A stretch of 15,891 nucleotides of DNA from CAYSHJ01 sp964589725. Its GTDB lineage: Bacteria; Planctomycetota; Planctomycetia; Planctomycetales; Planctomycetaceae. Where the stretch lies: assembly GCA_964589725.1 (NCBI GenBank), contig CAZPUJ010000529.1, forward strand, positions 1-15,891, written 5' to 3'. This document shows positions 8,307-15,891 of this stretch, in pieces. The position numbers and the translations under genes were made by a program. A model generated the notes under the pieces. That model ran no database searches. It was not told the DNA's origin and saw only the letters and a list, made by a program, of their open reading frames with translations. Position 1 is the first letter of the stretch. Every line of letters starts with the position of its first letter.

Positions 8307-9824
8307 ATGTCCAAAAAATCATCCGCAAAGTCAGCGAATGCGACAGAAAGCCCAGATCAACCACCAGAGACATCCGCCGCACCGCGCAATCTGGCAAGTC
8401 AGCGCGAGTTTTGGCAGACGAGCGCTGCGTATGATCCGTTGCAACCGATGGGATCCAGGGAGACTCGGTACGAGCAAGGCAATGCATTGCGAGCACAGAC
8501 GCCGCGCGGGGCACATGCCACCTGGACGCCGGCCGCGGATCGAGCAGACCCGGTGGCGACATTGTTAGCCAGCAATGCGGGTCGCGATGAAAGGTTGATC
8601 CCGCTGCGGATGGGGCGCATGGCAGAATCGCCATTCGCGTTCTTACGCGGAGCGTGTGCGGTCATGGCCGGAGACTTGGCTCGCACGCCGATCAGTGGGC
8701 CGCAAGTCCTGCTCGATGGCGACGCGCATATCAACAACTTCGGGATGTACGGCACTCCGCAGCGGGATGTCGTGGTCGACATCAACGACTTCGATGAAGG
8801 CACGATTGGCCCGTGGGAGTGGGATTTGAAGCGGTTGGTCGCCAGCGTGAATGTGGCCGGTCGCGAAAACGGACTCGATGCACAGGAACGCTCTGCGGCC
8901 GTCATGCGGTGCGTCGCAGGGTATTCGCAGAATGCTCAGCGGTTGATGGATTTCGGAATCTTGCAGACGTGGTCGGTGTTCGCCTACGCAGAACTAGATC
9001 GGCACGAGGCCGAACTCCAGCGGAGGGGGATTCAGGTCAGCAACAAGTTTCGAGCAGTCCTCGACAAGGTGCTGACGAAGGCTCGGCGGACAGACAACGC
9101 TGCGCAGTTGGCGAAGGTCGGTCGGCGGCAAGCGGATGGGGGTTGGCGCTTCGTGGAAGACCCACCGATCTTGACAAGTCTCGACGACGACACTCGTCAG
9201 AAGGTCATCGCTTCGCTGACCGATTATGCCGAGACGCTCGGACCGGCGTACCGGTTCATGCTGCGTCGCTACTCCGTTGCGGACGTGTGTCATCGCGTGG
9301 TCGGCGTCGGCAGTGTCGGGCTACGAGCATACCTCGTGCTGCTGTTCGGCAACGGCGATGACGATCCCTTGTTCCTGCAAATCAAAGAGGCGGTCGCACC
9401 GGCGCACGCGCCCTACTTGCCGCCGGTGGAATTCCGAATCAATCACGAAGGCTTCCGAGTCGTCGTTATTCAGCGTATTTTGCAATCGCTGGGTGATCCC
9501 CTGCTGGGCTACACGACCATTGACGGCCGGCACTACTTCGTGCGGCAGTTGAAAAACCTCAAGGCCTCCATGCCGATCGAATTTCTCACCGGCGAGCCGT
9601 TCGAGTTCTGGGGCTGGATCTGCGGAGCACTACTGGCACGCTCGCACGCTCGCACCGGCGACATCGCCAAAATCGCCGGTTACATCGGCAAGTCCGACGT
9701 CTTCGCTACCGCGCTCGCCGAATTCGCCGAAGCCTACGGCGACCAAACCGAACGCGACCACGCGGCTCTTGTCGAGGCCATTCAGACGGGGCGCGTCGAG
9801 GCGCAGGTCGAGGAAGAGGTGTAG
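8307..9824 (+). CDS. DUF2252 family protein (kinase-like fold)
   Basis: The 505-residue protein belongs to DUF2252. Key blocks are a PLRMGRMAESPFAFLRGA region, LDGDAHINNFGMYG (D137-G148) and VVDINDFDEGTIGPWEWDL (D158-E164 at its core). The D-x-H-x-x-N and D-F-D pattern resembles the catalytic loop and metal-binding motif of aminoglycoside/HipA-type kinases, so a phosphotransferase activity is plausible but is inference; no substrate is known. A conserved RQLKNLKASM block and a C-terminal helical region follow. The start is the ATG at 8307, with AGGA at 8297-8300. The frame extends to 8103, but that extension translates the repeat element and the transposase tail and is rejected. The first 25 residues are Ser/Ala/Pro-rich and probably disordered. 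There is no signal peptide. Confidence 0.88.
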   Translation: MSKKSSAKSANATESPDQPPETSAAPRNLASQREFWQTSAAYDPLQPMGSRETRYEQGNALRAQTPRGAHATWTPAADRADPVATLLASNAGRDERLIPLRMGRMAESPFAFLRGACAVMAGDLARTPISGPQVLLDGDAHINNFGMYGTPQRDVVVDINDFDEGTIGPWEWDLKRLVASVNVAGRENGLDAQERSAAVMRCVAGYSQNAQRLMDFGILQTWSVFAYAELDRHEAELQRRGIQVSNKFRAVLDKVLTKARRTDNAAQLAKVGRRQADGGWRFVEDPPILTSLDDDTRQKVIASLTDYAETLGPAYRFMLRRYSVADVCHRVVGVGSVGLRAYLVLLFGNGDDDPLFLQIKEAVAPAHAPYLPPVEFRINHEGFRVVVIQRILQSLGDPLLGYTTIDGRHYFVRQLKNLKASMPIEFLTGEPFEFWGWICGALLARSHARTGDIAKIAGYIGKSDVFATALAEFAEAYGDQTERDHAALVEAIQTGRVEAQVEEEV

Positions 9825-9862
9825 ACCCGCAAAAGAGATTTAGTAGCCACGCTCGCCAAGAG

Positions 9863-9997
9863 CCTGTTGAATTTCTCCGCCGCCGAGTTCACCTCGGCGG
9901 TTCACACGTTTCTGCACTACGATTTTCTCGGCAGATTTGAGTAGTGCAAAAACGTGTAAACCCCTGAGGCAAGCTCAGGGGCGAGAAATTCAACAGG
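9863..9997 (+). repeat. Three-hairpin dispersed element, copy 1
   Basis: Terminal arms CCTGTTGAATTTCTC (9863-9877) and GAGAAATTCAACAGG (9983-9997) are perfect inverted repeats. Inside are three hairpins in order: CCGCCGAG/CTCGGCGG (9880-9887, 9893-9900); a 20-base arm pair at 9901-9920 and 9941-9960 containing TGCACTAC/GTAGTGCA with two mismatches; and CCCCTGAG/CTCAGGGG (9961-9968, 9974-9981). The element fills the gap between the DUF2252 and membrane protein genes. Confidence 0.85.
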
Positions 9998-10056
9998 CCC
10001 CTGACGGGCGCGGCTCGGTATCGAATCTCTCGTTTTGAGCCGCGTGAGGAATAAAC

Positions 10057-11247
10057 ATGACTCCAATCCTCGCCAACGAACGCGAACTTTTTTTTGAACG
10101 GGGCGGTCCGTCGTATCGTTTGATGCAGCGAATTGGGCTCATTCGTGGGAACGATCCGTCGGTCATGCGGCGAATCGTGGCGTTTCTCGCACTGACCTGG
10201 TTTCCGCTGTTGATTCTGTGTTTATTGGAAGGCCGCGCCATCACGGCGACGCCCGAGCAGTCCTTTCTGCAGGACTTCGCAACCTACGCGAGGTTCTTCC
10301 TCGCGGTGCCGCTGCTGATCGCGGCGGAAGTCATCGTTGGGCCGAGGCTGACGTCGGCGGGAATGCAGTTCGTGCAGGCTGGCTTCGTGCGTGCGGAGGA
10401 TTATCCGGCCTTCGATCAAGCAATCGCTCGCGCGGCCAAGCGCCGCGAATCGTTGTGGGCCGAACTGATCCTCCTGGGAGTGGCCCTGATCGGTGCCTGG
10501 ACTTTCACGGCGGAGACAATTGTCGGCGCGACAGGGACGTGGCATTCCACGTTCATGGCGGGTGATGCGGGCCGCCGGCTGTCGTTCGCCGGGTTGTGGT
10601 ATCACTTCGCCGCGGTGCCGCTGTTGCAGTTTATGTTTTACCGCTGGCAGTGGCGGCTGCTGATCTGGTTCGAGTTTCTGTTCACTGTTTCGCGGCTGAA
10701 CCTGAAATTGGTCGCGACTCATGCGGACCAAGCCGGTGGTCTGGGGTTTCTTGGCGTCGCGCACACGTCGTTGGGCGTTTTCGCGTTTGCTCTAAGCTCC
10801 ATATTAAGTGCCGACGCCGCGTTTCGCATCGTGTTCCAAAACGACGCGATTGAAACTTTCAAGATGCCGCTGGTGATTCTGCTGATCGCCACTCAGACGG
10901 TGATCCTCGCCCCGCTGCTGATGTTCTCCCCGGTTCTGGCTCGAACACGGCGCGAGTGGCTGCGTTCGTACAGCCTGTTGGTCGTGAGCTACAACCGAGC
11001 CTTCCACGAAAAGTGGATTGACGGCCCACCGCCCGAAGGGGAGCCGCTGCTGGGCAGTGCCGACATTCAATCGCTGGCGGATTTGGGTGGCAGTTTCGAG
11101 TTCATTCGAGCCATGCGGACGGTTCCGTTCAGCCGACGAGTCATCCTGCAACTCGCCATCATCACAGCTCTCCCGGGCCTGCCGCTGCTGTTGCTAGTCG
11201 TGCCGGTTGAAAAGATCTTGAATACGCTGGGCGGAGCTTTGCTGTAA
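10057..11247 (+). CDS. Polytopic membrane protein of unknown function
   Basis: The 396-residue protein has about seven hydrophobic segments: roughly 41-58, 79-95, 134-150, 177-196, 237-253, 270-291 and 362-383. Long soluble stretches lie between 97 and 130 and between 292 and 360. A distinctive THADQAGGLGFLG motif (221-233), with adjacent His, Asp and Gly-rich residues, sits after the fourth helix and looks like a conserved loop. I do not recognise a named family or a transport signature. GAGGAAT 6-7 bases before the ATG supports the start. The gene is bracketed by two copies of the same three-hairpin element in the same orientation, which raises the possibility that it moved as a unit. Confidence 0.75.
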   Translation: MTPILANERELFFERGGPSYRLMQRIGLIRGNDPSVMRRIVAFLALTWFPLLILCLLEGRAITATPEQSFLQDFATYARFFLAVPLLIAAEVIVGPRLTSAGMQFVQAGFVRAEDYPAFDQAIARAAKRRESLWAELILLGVALIGAWTFTAETIVGATGTWHSTFMAGDAGRRLSFAGLWYHFAAVPLLQFMFYRWQWRLLIWFEFLFTVSRLNLKLVATHADQAGGLGFLGVAHTSLGVFAFALSSILSADAAFRIVFQNDAIETFKMPLVILLIATQTVILAPLLMFSPVLARTRREWLRSYSLLVVSYNRAFHEKWIDGPPPEGEPLLGSADIQSLADLGGSFEFIRAMRTVPFSRRVILQLAIITALPGLPLLLLVVPVEKILNTLGGALL

Positions 11248-11264
11248 CCCTCAATCAAGCGACC

Positions 11265-11366
11265 CCGCCGACCTTGCGTCGGCGGTTTACGGGTTTTTGC
11301 ACTACGCTTTTCCCGATGAATTCGAGTAGTGCAGAAACGCTTGAACCCCTGAGGCAAGCTCAGGGG
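11265..11366 (+). repeat. Three-hairpin dispersed element, copy 2
   Basis: It has the same order and orientation as the copy at 9863-9997: CCGCCGAC/GTCGGCGG (11265-11272, 11278-11285), then GTTTTTGCACTAC (11293-11305) with GTAGTGCAGAAAC (11326-11338), one mismatch, then CCCCTGAG/CTCAGGGG (11346-11353, 11359-11366). The right flank AAATCAACAAGC resembles the copy 1 end AAATTCAACAGG; the left terminal arm is not recognisable. The last stem pair of hairpin 1 is C-G here and G-C in copy 1. Confidence 0.85.
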
Positions 11367-11423
11367 CGATTAAATCAACAAGCTCTCACGACCTCAGCGA
11401 CGCGGAGCACAAGGACAACAACC

Positions 11424-12905
11424 ATGACGAACCCCCGATACCCGTCCGTGTACCAGATCAACACCCGCGTTTGGCTGACCGAGTTGTCTCGAAAGCTCGG
11501 CCGCCGCGCGACGTTGGACGACATCCCCGACGCCGCGCTCGACGAGTTCGCTCGGCAAGGCTTCGATTGGATTTGGTTCTTGAGCGTGTGGCAGACCGGA
11601 GCGTTCGCACAGAAAATTTCGCGCTCGAACCCCGAATGGCGGCACGAATTCGAGCAGACGCTGCCAGATCTGACTGATGACGACATCGCCGGCTCCGGCT
11701 TCGCCATCACCAGCTACAAGGTGCATCGTGATCTCGGAGGTGATGCGGCGCTTGCACGCCTGCGCGAACGGCTGAAAAAACGGGGCCTCAAGCTGATGCT
11801 CGACTTCGTCCCCAACCACATGGCTCCCGATCACCCGTGGGTCGAGCAGCATCCCGACTACTTTGTTGGCGGCAGCGAAGTGGATTTGGCTCGCGCGCCG
11901 CAGAACTACTTTCGAGTCCCGACGAAAACCGGCTCGCGGCTTTTCGCGCACGGCCGCGACCCGTTCTTCCCCGGCTGGCCTGACACGGTCCAGCTCAACT
12001 ACGGCAACCCCGCACTGCAAGAGGCGATGATCGGCGAACTAAATCGCATCGCTGGCCAATGCGATGGCGTGCGCTGTGATATGGCCATGCTCGTCCTGCC
12101 CGACGTGTTCACTCGAACGTGGGGCATCGACTCGAAGCCATTCTGGACAACCGCGATTCCGCGCGTCCGCAAGAAATCTCCCGACTTCGTGTTCATGGCC
12201 GAAGTCTATTGGGATCTCGAATGGACGTTGCAGCAGCAAGGCTTCAAATACTGCTACGACAAACGCCTGTACGACCGCCTGCGCGAAGGCCACGCTCGCC
12301 CCGTGCGCGAGCACTTTCTCGCTGGCCTCGATTACCAAGACCGCCTGGCTCGGTTCCTGGAAAACCACGACGAACCCCGCGCCGCCGCAACGTTCGACAC
12401 CGCTAAGCATCGCGCCGCCGCCGTCATCACGTTCCTTTCGCCCGGCCTACGATTCTTCCATCAAGGCCAATTCGAGGGCCGCCAAAAACGCATTTCGCCG
12501 CACCTCGTTCGAGCACCCTTCGAACCCACGGACGCTGCCTTGTCCGAGTTCTACAAGCAACTGCTCACCGCGCTGCGACAACCGGCAGTGCGCGATGGGA
12601 ACTGGCAACTCGTCGAATGCCGCCCCGCCTGGAACGGCAATCCGACTCACGAGTGCTTCATCGCCTTCGCCTGGGAGAAGTCTCCGGCCGAACGAGTAAT
12701 CGCCGCCACGAACTTCTCAGATCATCAAAGCCAAACCAAACTGCGTCTGCCATTCAACACCGAGCCCAACAAGACGTACCGGTTCCAAGACCTGATCAGC
12801 AACGCCAGCTACGATTGGCTTGGGGCGGAGCTTTCGACCAGCGGCTTGTTCGTGGACTTGCCAGCTTGGGGCAGTCACGTCTTTTCCATGACCACATTGC
12901 CCTGA
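11424..12905 (+). CDS. Alpha-amylase family (GH13) glycoside hydrolase
   Basis: The 493-residue protein shows all four GH13 regions: DFVPNHMA (127-134), GVRCDMAML with nucleophile D219, FMAEVYWD with acid/base E260, and ENHDEP (313-318) with D316. An N-terminal VYQINTRVWL strand opens the TIM barrel and a C-terminal beta domain ends with GLFVDLPAWGSHVF. It lacks a signal peptide, so it likely acts on alpha-glucans or glucosides inside the cell. Subfamily and product cannot be settled from sequence alone. It is shorter than trehalose synthases and maltosyltransferases. The ATG at 11424 has AAGGA at about 11411-11415; an in-frame extension to 11274 translates the repeat element and is rejected. 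Together with the GH63 enzyme and the sugar kinase it suggests glucan turnover. Confidence 0.9.
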   Translation: MTNPRYPSVYQINTRVWLTELSRKLGRRATLDDIPDAALDEFARQGFDWIWFLSVWQTGAFAQKISRSNPEWRHEFEQTLPDLTDDDIAGSGFAITSYKVHRDLGGDAALARLRERLKKRGLKLMLDFVPNHMAPDHPWVEQHPDYFVGGSEVDLARAPQNYFRVPTKTGSRLFAHGRDPFFPGWPDTVQLNYGNPALQEAMIGELNRIAGQCDGVRCDMAMLVLPDVFTRTWGIDSKPFWTTAIPRVRKKSPDFVFMAEVYWDLEWTLQQQGFKYCYDKRLYDRLREGHARPVREHFLAGLDYQDRLARFLENHDEPRAAATFDTAKHRAAAVITFLSPGLRFFHQGQFEGRQKRISPHLVRAPFEPTDAALSEFYKQLLTALRQPAVRDGNWQLVECRPAWNGNPTHECFIAFAWEKSPAERVIAATNFSDHQSQTKLRLPFNTEPNKTYRFQDLISNASYDWLGAELSTSGLFVDLPAWGSHVFSMTTLP

Positions 12906-12946
12906 CAAGCCGGTTGCGGCGAGTTCTTAGAGCCTCTCACAAGACT

Positions 12947-13014
12947 AACCCGAAGCGTGAGCGAGGGACGGATTCACGCTCAATTCCTCGACGCCCTCGC
13001 TTACGCTTCGGGTT
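12947..13014. terminator. Inverted repeat between convergent genes (possible two-way terminator)
   Basis: Arms 12947-12967 and 12994-13014 match at 20 of 21 positions (AACCCGAAGCG at the outer end, GCGAGGG at the inner end), separated by 26 bases. It lies between the convergent ends of the amylase gene and the lipoprotein gene, where a hairpin could stop transcription from both sides. No clear T-run follows, and the sequence type is that of a dispersed repeat, so the terminator role is inferred. Confidence 0.45.
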
Positions 13015-13054
13015 GGTTTCAGAATCGGCCGCGATCGGTATAGCCCTCGCTCTT

Positions 13055-14176
13055 TCAGTTCGCCTGAATGGTAATCACGGGCAAACTTTCCTTGGATCCC
13101 GTGTCCGCCAAGGCGAGAAGAACCAAGAGGTAGCTCATCGTACGCTTGGAATGAGAGTCGCTTTTCTCGATCCAGAACCAATGGTCCTCGTAACGGACGG
13201 CCGCGAACGAATCGCACGGCTCCTCGCTGCCGCTACAGACTCGGAAAACGGGTTGTGCGCCCGGATCCTGCTCGCCGATCGGTGGCGCACTGCCATTGGC
13301 GAGGTGCTCGACCGGCACTTCGACAAAGCTGGAAAGTTCCGAGAGAATGCGAACGACGGAGCGCGACAAGATGGCGATCTCGTTCGGATTCGTTGCCGCA
13401 CCTCCGAAGGCAACCCGGAAATCGCGCCGGTCGGGATCAAGGCGCAGAGCTTTTCGGACCTCGCCAAGCTCCCTGGACAATTCAGGATCGATGTTTGTGT
13501 CTTGGAAAAAGAAAGCCACCGAGTCTTTATTGTCTTTATTGTCTTTGTCACGCTCGACGCGGATGCCGACGTTGCCTGAGATTTGAGCCTTGCGAATCGT
13601 CTGGACGATCGAGGTGAATTCAGGGTCCGCGGGCCGCAACTGGCCGCCGGAGACAGAGCGGTTTCTGACGCCGTTGATCGAATCCACCGTGAGATTGAAC
13701 ACGACGTCGGCCGGATAACCGGATTGCACCAGGAACAGTACCGAACCGGGATTGATTGGCTGCGTCAGATTCCGGATGAACTGCGCCCCGGTCTGCGGGA
13801 CATACGAAATCGTGGGCCGATCTTGGTAGCCGCCCTGGAGATTCAAGCTGGCCCCGAGTTGCTGCGCGAACGAGGCCACGGGACTGACGGGAGGGAAGAT
13901 GCCCGCATTGGCGGTGGCAATCCCTTGCAACGTGTAACCGCTGGTGATCTGGGGAACATCGACGAAGAAGGGCGTGTCCATGTAACGCAGCTTCACGATG
14001 TTGAGAAGGGTTTGCTCCTTCCACGACTCGGCAATCGCCAGATTGTACGGGATGCGGTCGGCAGTGATCGAACGCGGTCCATAGTGCCGGCAGCCGATCA
14101 GACCGAGCAGGATCAATACCAGGAGAGCAAATGCACCCAGGCGCGATTTCAGGCAGTATCTCTTGGAAACGTTCAT
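13055..14176 (-). CDS. Predicted lipoprotein of unknown function
   Basis: The 373-residue protein begins with a basic N-terminus (K5, R6, K10, R12), a hydrophobic stretch 13-28 and the lipobox L26-I27-G28-C29, so it should be exported and lipid-anchored at C29. The mature part includes NIVKLRYMDTPFFVDVPQI, a GQLRPADPEF region, and ILSRSVVRILSELSSFVEVP near residue 275. These blocks recall a family of uncharacterised bacterial lipoproteins; I know no function. The protein contains a DNKDNKDS run (about residues 210-217) from a 9-base tandem repeat. The ATG at 14176 is preferred over a TTG four codons upstream, although neither has a clear ribosome-binding site. It is the only convincing minus-strand gene in the window and is divergent from the next gene. 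Confidence 0.8.
   Translation of the reverse strand: MNVSKRYCLKSRLGAFALLVLILLGLIGCRHYGPRSITADRIPYNLAIAESWKEQTLLNIVKLRYMDTPFFVDVPQITSGYTLQGIATANAGIFPPVSPVASFAQQLGASLNLQGGYQDRPTISYVPQTGAQFIRNLTQPINPGSVLFLVQSGYPADVVFNLTVDSINGVRNRSVSGGQLRPADPEFTSIVQTIRKAQISGNVGIRVERDKDNKDNKDSVAFFFQDTNIDPELSRELGEVRKALRLDPDRRDFRVAFGGAATNPNEIAILSRSVVRILSELSSFVEVPVEHLANGSAPPIGEQDPGAQPVFRVCSGSEEPCDSFAAVRYEDHWFWIEKSDSHSKRTMSYLLVLLALADTGSKESLPVITIQAN
13523..13549 (-). repeat. 9-base tandem repeat inside the lipoprotein gene
   Basis: GTCTTTATT is repeated twice exactly (13523-13531, 13532-13540) with a third diverged unit (13541-13549). On the coding strand each unit adds three residues (D/N/K), giving a charged linker, so gain or loss of units would keep the frame. 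Confidence 0.8.
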
Positions 14177-14291
14177 CGGCCACGGCAAGAGTTCGAGGAA
14201 TCGGTCCTGTTAAATTGAGTCGGCTTTAATCATTACTCGGCTCGTGAGGGCTAAGGCCCAAATGGAATTCCTTCGGGAATGATGGTTCGAG

Positions 14292-14498
14292 GTGTCTGGC
14301 GACCGCGTAGCTTCACCATTCTCCCTGGCCGACGATGAAGACGATGCATTGACAGCACACGTCGAGCTCGGCAAATACATGGTCACGGAATGCTTCGAAA
14401 ACGTGCCGAAAAGCCGTAAACTACTCGAAGCGAGGCATGTGGAACTGGAGATGGTCAAGGTGATTCGGCTGGGGCGACCAATAGTCGCGCTACCATAA
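14292..14498 (+). other. Divergent intergenic region with a 68-codon open frame of unknown status
   Basis: The 342 bases between the divergent lipoprotein and the next + gene must hold both promoters. They also contain a GTG-started frame that includes SFSLADDEDDALTAHVELGK in nearly this form, a YMVTECFENVPKSRKLLEAR block and a final VIRLGRPIVALP. The composition looks protein-like (acidic, amphipathic), but I do not recognise it and there is no good ribosome-binding site. A minus-strand frame also spans the region. It could be a small protein, a remnant, or a dispersed repeat. A small hairpin, ATTCC/GGGAAT, lies near 14270-14284. Confidence 0.25.
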
Positions 14499-14518
14499 CA
14501 CCTTGCGGGGGCATCGAA

Positions 14519-15661
14519 ATGACGTGGATTGCTGGTTGCCTGGTGCTGCTGGGTCTCGTCCGCCCTGGCGGACTCGATCCATCCTACGATCCGGCTCGTG
14601 ACCTTGCGGTCATCGCGAAGACGGGGCCGCAAGGAGAAGGTTCGGCGGCAGCGAAGGTGGCTCGGGATGACTTGGCGAAACATGGGATTGAGGTCTTGCC
14701 ACGGTTGCTTGTCGCGATGGATACCTCAAATGCGGTAGCGGCGAATTGGTATCGGACGGTTTATGAAGAGCTCGTCGCTCGTGAACTCGCGCGGGAGGGA
14801 ACCAAGTGGCCGATCGAGTTCTTCAAGGAATACGTCAGCGATGCAAAGCGTGTCGGCCGGCCCAGGCGGTTGGTGTTGACGTTGCTCGACAAGCTGGAGC
14901 CCGCGTTTCACGAGAAGTGGCTGCCGACTCGGCTGGATGATGCCGAGTTTCGGTACGACGCGGTCGGGCTCGCGCTGGCGGCGGGGGATCGAGCGTTGAA
15001 GGACAAAGATCAAACCGCCGCGCAGGCCGAGTTCCGCAAGGCGTTCGAGCATGCTCGCGACAGCACGCAGGTCACGCAGGCGGCGGCGAAGTTGAAGTCG
15101 CTTGGTGAGCCGGCGGATGTCGTCCAGCATCTGGGTTTGGTCACGGACTGGTGGCTGGTCGGCCCGTTCGACGCGCCGCAGAAGTCCGGATTCGCGAAGG
15201 TGTTTGAGCCGGAAGAAAGGCTCGACCTGCAAGCCAAGTATGCGGGGCAGGGGGGCGCGGAGATCAAATGGCAGCGGCACCGCGAGACCGACACGCTTGG
15301 GCAGTTGAACCTCATCAGCGCGCTTGGCGCGACGCGTGAAGCGGTTGGTTACGCCTACTCGGAGGTCGACGTTGCGCATGCGCAGCGGGCTCAGCTTCGC
15401 TGCGGTGCCGACGACAACTGCACGGTGTGGCTCAACGGCCGCAAGGTGCTGGCTCGCGAGCAATGGCTCAACGGCACCCGCTTCGACCGCTTCATCACGC
15501 CGATCGAATTGACGAAAGGCCGCAACAAACTGCTGGTCAAAGTCTGCCAAGGCCCGCTGCACAAAGACCCCGAAGTCCCCAACAACTGGTCGCTGCAACT
15601 GCGGCTGTGCGACGAACAGGGACGCGGGATTGAGTTCAAACCGATGGGAACCGAGAGATAA
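14519..15661 (+). CDS. Exported-type protein with C-terminal beta-sandwich (carbohydrate-binding-like) domain, function unknown
   Basis: The 380-residue protein starts with a short hydrophobic segment (TWIAGCLVLLGLV), a weak signal peptide or anchor, then a helical region (about 25-200) with AAAKVARDDLAKHGIEVLPR, NWYRTVYEELVARE and AEFRKAFEHARDSTQVTQAA, which look like HEAT- or TPR-type helices. From about 210 (DWWLVGPFD) to the end it is beta-rich, with CGADDNCTVWLNGRKVLARE and NKLLVKVCQG. That pattern is common in planctomycete proteins with jelly-roll, PA14- or carbohydrate-binding-like domains that sense or bind sugar polymers. The gene is complete. The start has only a weak purine run upstream (GCGGGGG). 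Its role is unknown; binding to a glycan or protein partner is inference. Confidence 0.75.
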   Translation: MTWIAGCLVLLGLVRPGGLDPSYDPARDLAVIAKTGPQGEGSAAAKVARDDLAKHGIEVLPRLLVAMDTSNAVAANWYRTVYEELVARELAREGTKWPIEFFKEYVSDAKRVGRPRRLVLTLLDKLEPAFHEKWLPTRLDDAEFRYDAVGLALAAGDRALKDKDQTAAQAEFRKAFEHARDSTQVTQAAAKLKSLGEPADVVQHLGLVTDWWLVGPFDAPQKSGFAKVFEPEERLDLQAKYAGQGGAEIKWQRHRETDTLGQLNLISALGATREAVGYAYSEVDVAHAQRAQLRCGADDNCTVWLNGRKVLAREQWLNGTRFDRFITPIELTKGRNKLLVKVCQGPLHKDPEVPNNWSLQLRLCDEQGRGIEFKPMGTER

Positions 15662-15891
15662 TCACGAAGGCACAAAGACACGAAGATGAGAATTCCCTTT
15701 GTGGCTTTCACGGCCGGCTCATTGGTCCGGTTGCGTGGTCTGTGGAGGCATACAAGCCCGAAGCGCAAGATGTAACGTCGAAAGTCAAGTCGGGCGGGGG
15801 TGATGCCCCCTGATTTTTGGTGTTGGCTTTTGAGTCGCGCGGGAGGATGGTACGAGACGGTGAATCCGCCGCGGCGGACGGGAGTCGGGGG
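15662..15891 (+). terminator. Downstream region with a terminator-like hairpin
   Basis: No gene is recognisable after 15661. CACGAAGGCACAAAGACACG just after the stop is an A-rich near-repeat of the kind found in many intergenic regions. GGGGG (15796-15800) pairs with CCCCC (15806-15810), followed three bases later by TTTTT (15814-15818), which resembles a weak intrinsic terminator. The last 70 bases are GC-rich and end at the window edge. Confidence 0.35.

Noticed and set aside
11274..11423. N-terminal extension of the GH13 enzyme
   Set aside because: It translates the three-hairpin element; homology begins just after the ATG at 11424.
14210..14683. Minus-strand open frame of 157 codons before the lipoprotein
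   Set aside because: It overlaps the start of the next + gene, is Ser/Arg-rich and has no family likeness.
15847..15891. Start of another gene at the right edge (ATG after GGAGG)
   Set aside because: GGAGG touches the ATG with no spacing and only 15 codons are visible, so it cannot be supported.

Overview
The window is GC-rich, with long open frames, widely spaced genes and many small palindromic repeats between and inside genes. The protein styles and repeat types look like a member of the Planctomycetes (Pirellula/Gemmata-like). That assignment rests on recognition, not on a marker gene; no rRNA or tRNA gene was seen.

Left part (1-3586): the 3' end of a broken histidine phosphatase gene, acetate kinase (ackA), a short ROK-family (polyphosphate-glucokinase-like) sugar kinase, and a LOG-family nucleotide phosphoribohydrolase, all on + and plausibly read together. 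Middle (3587-8306): a truncated bile-acid:sodium-symporter start, a large GH63-type glucosidase with its own AT-rich upstream region, a four-helix DUF4239-like membrane protein, and a frameshifted IS200-like REP-associated transposase (RAYT) remnant. Right part (8307-15891): a DUF2252 kinase-like protein, an unrecognised polytopic membrane protein, a GH13 alpha-amylase-family enzyme, then on the minus strand a lipoprotein of unknown function, and finally a secreted-type protein with a C-terminal beta-sandwich domain on +.

Functionally the recognisable enzymes fit polysaccharide or oligosaccharide use: GH13 and GH63 release sugar, the ROK kinase phosphorylates it, and acetate kinase makes ATP from acetyl phosphate. 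No phosphoketolase or phosphotransacetylase lies inside the window to complete the route.

The most striking content is the repeat landscape. At least eleven palindromic or hairpin elements occur in under 16 kb. Three sit in frame inside enzyme genes (two in ackA, one in the glucosidase), where they add extra residues in loops while the catalytic motifs are kept. One family (core arm GCGGACGCTG) also flanks the dead RAYT transposase, and a three-hairpin element occurs in two same-orientation copies around the orphan membrane gene, with a compensatory base-pair change. Together this looks like an active or recently active palindromic-element system that colonises coding sequence.
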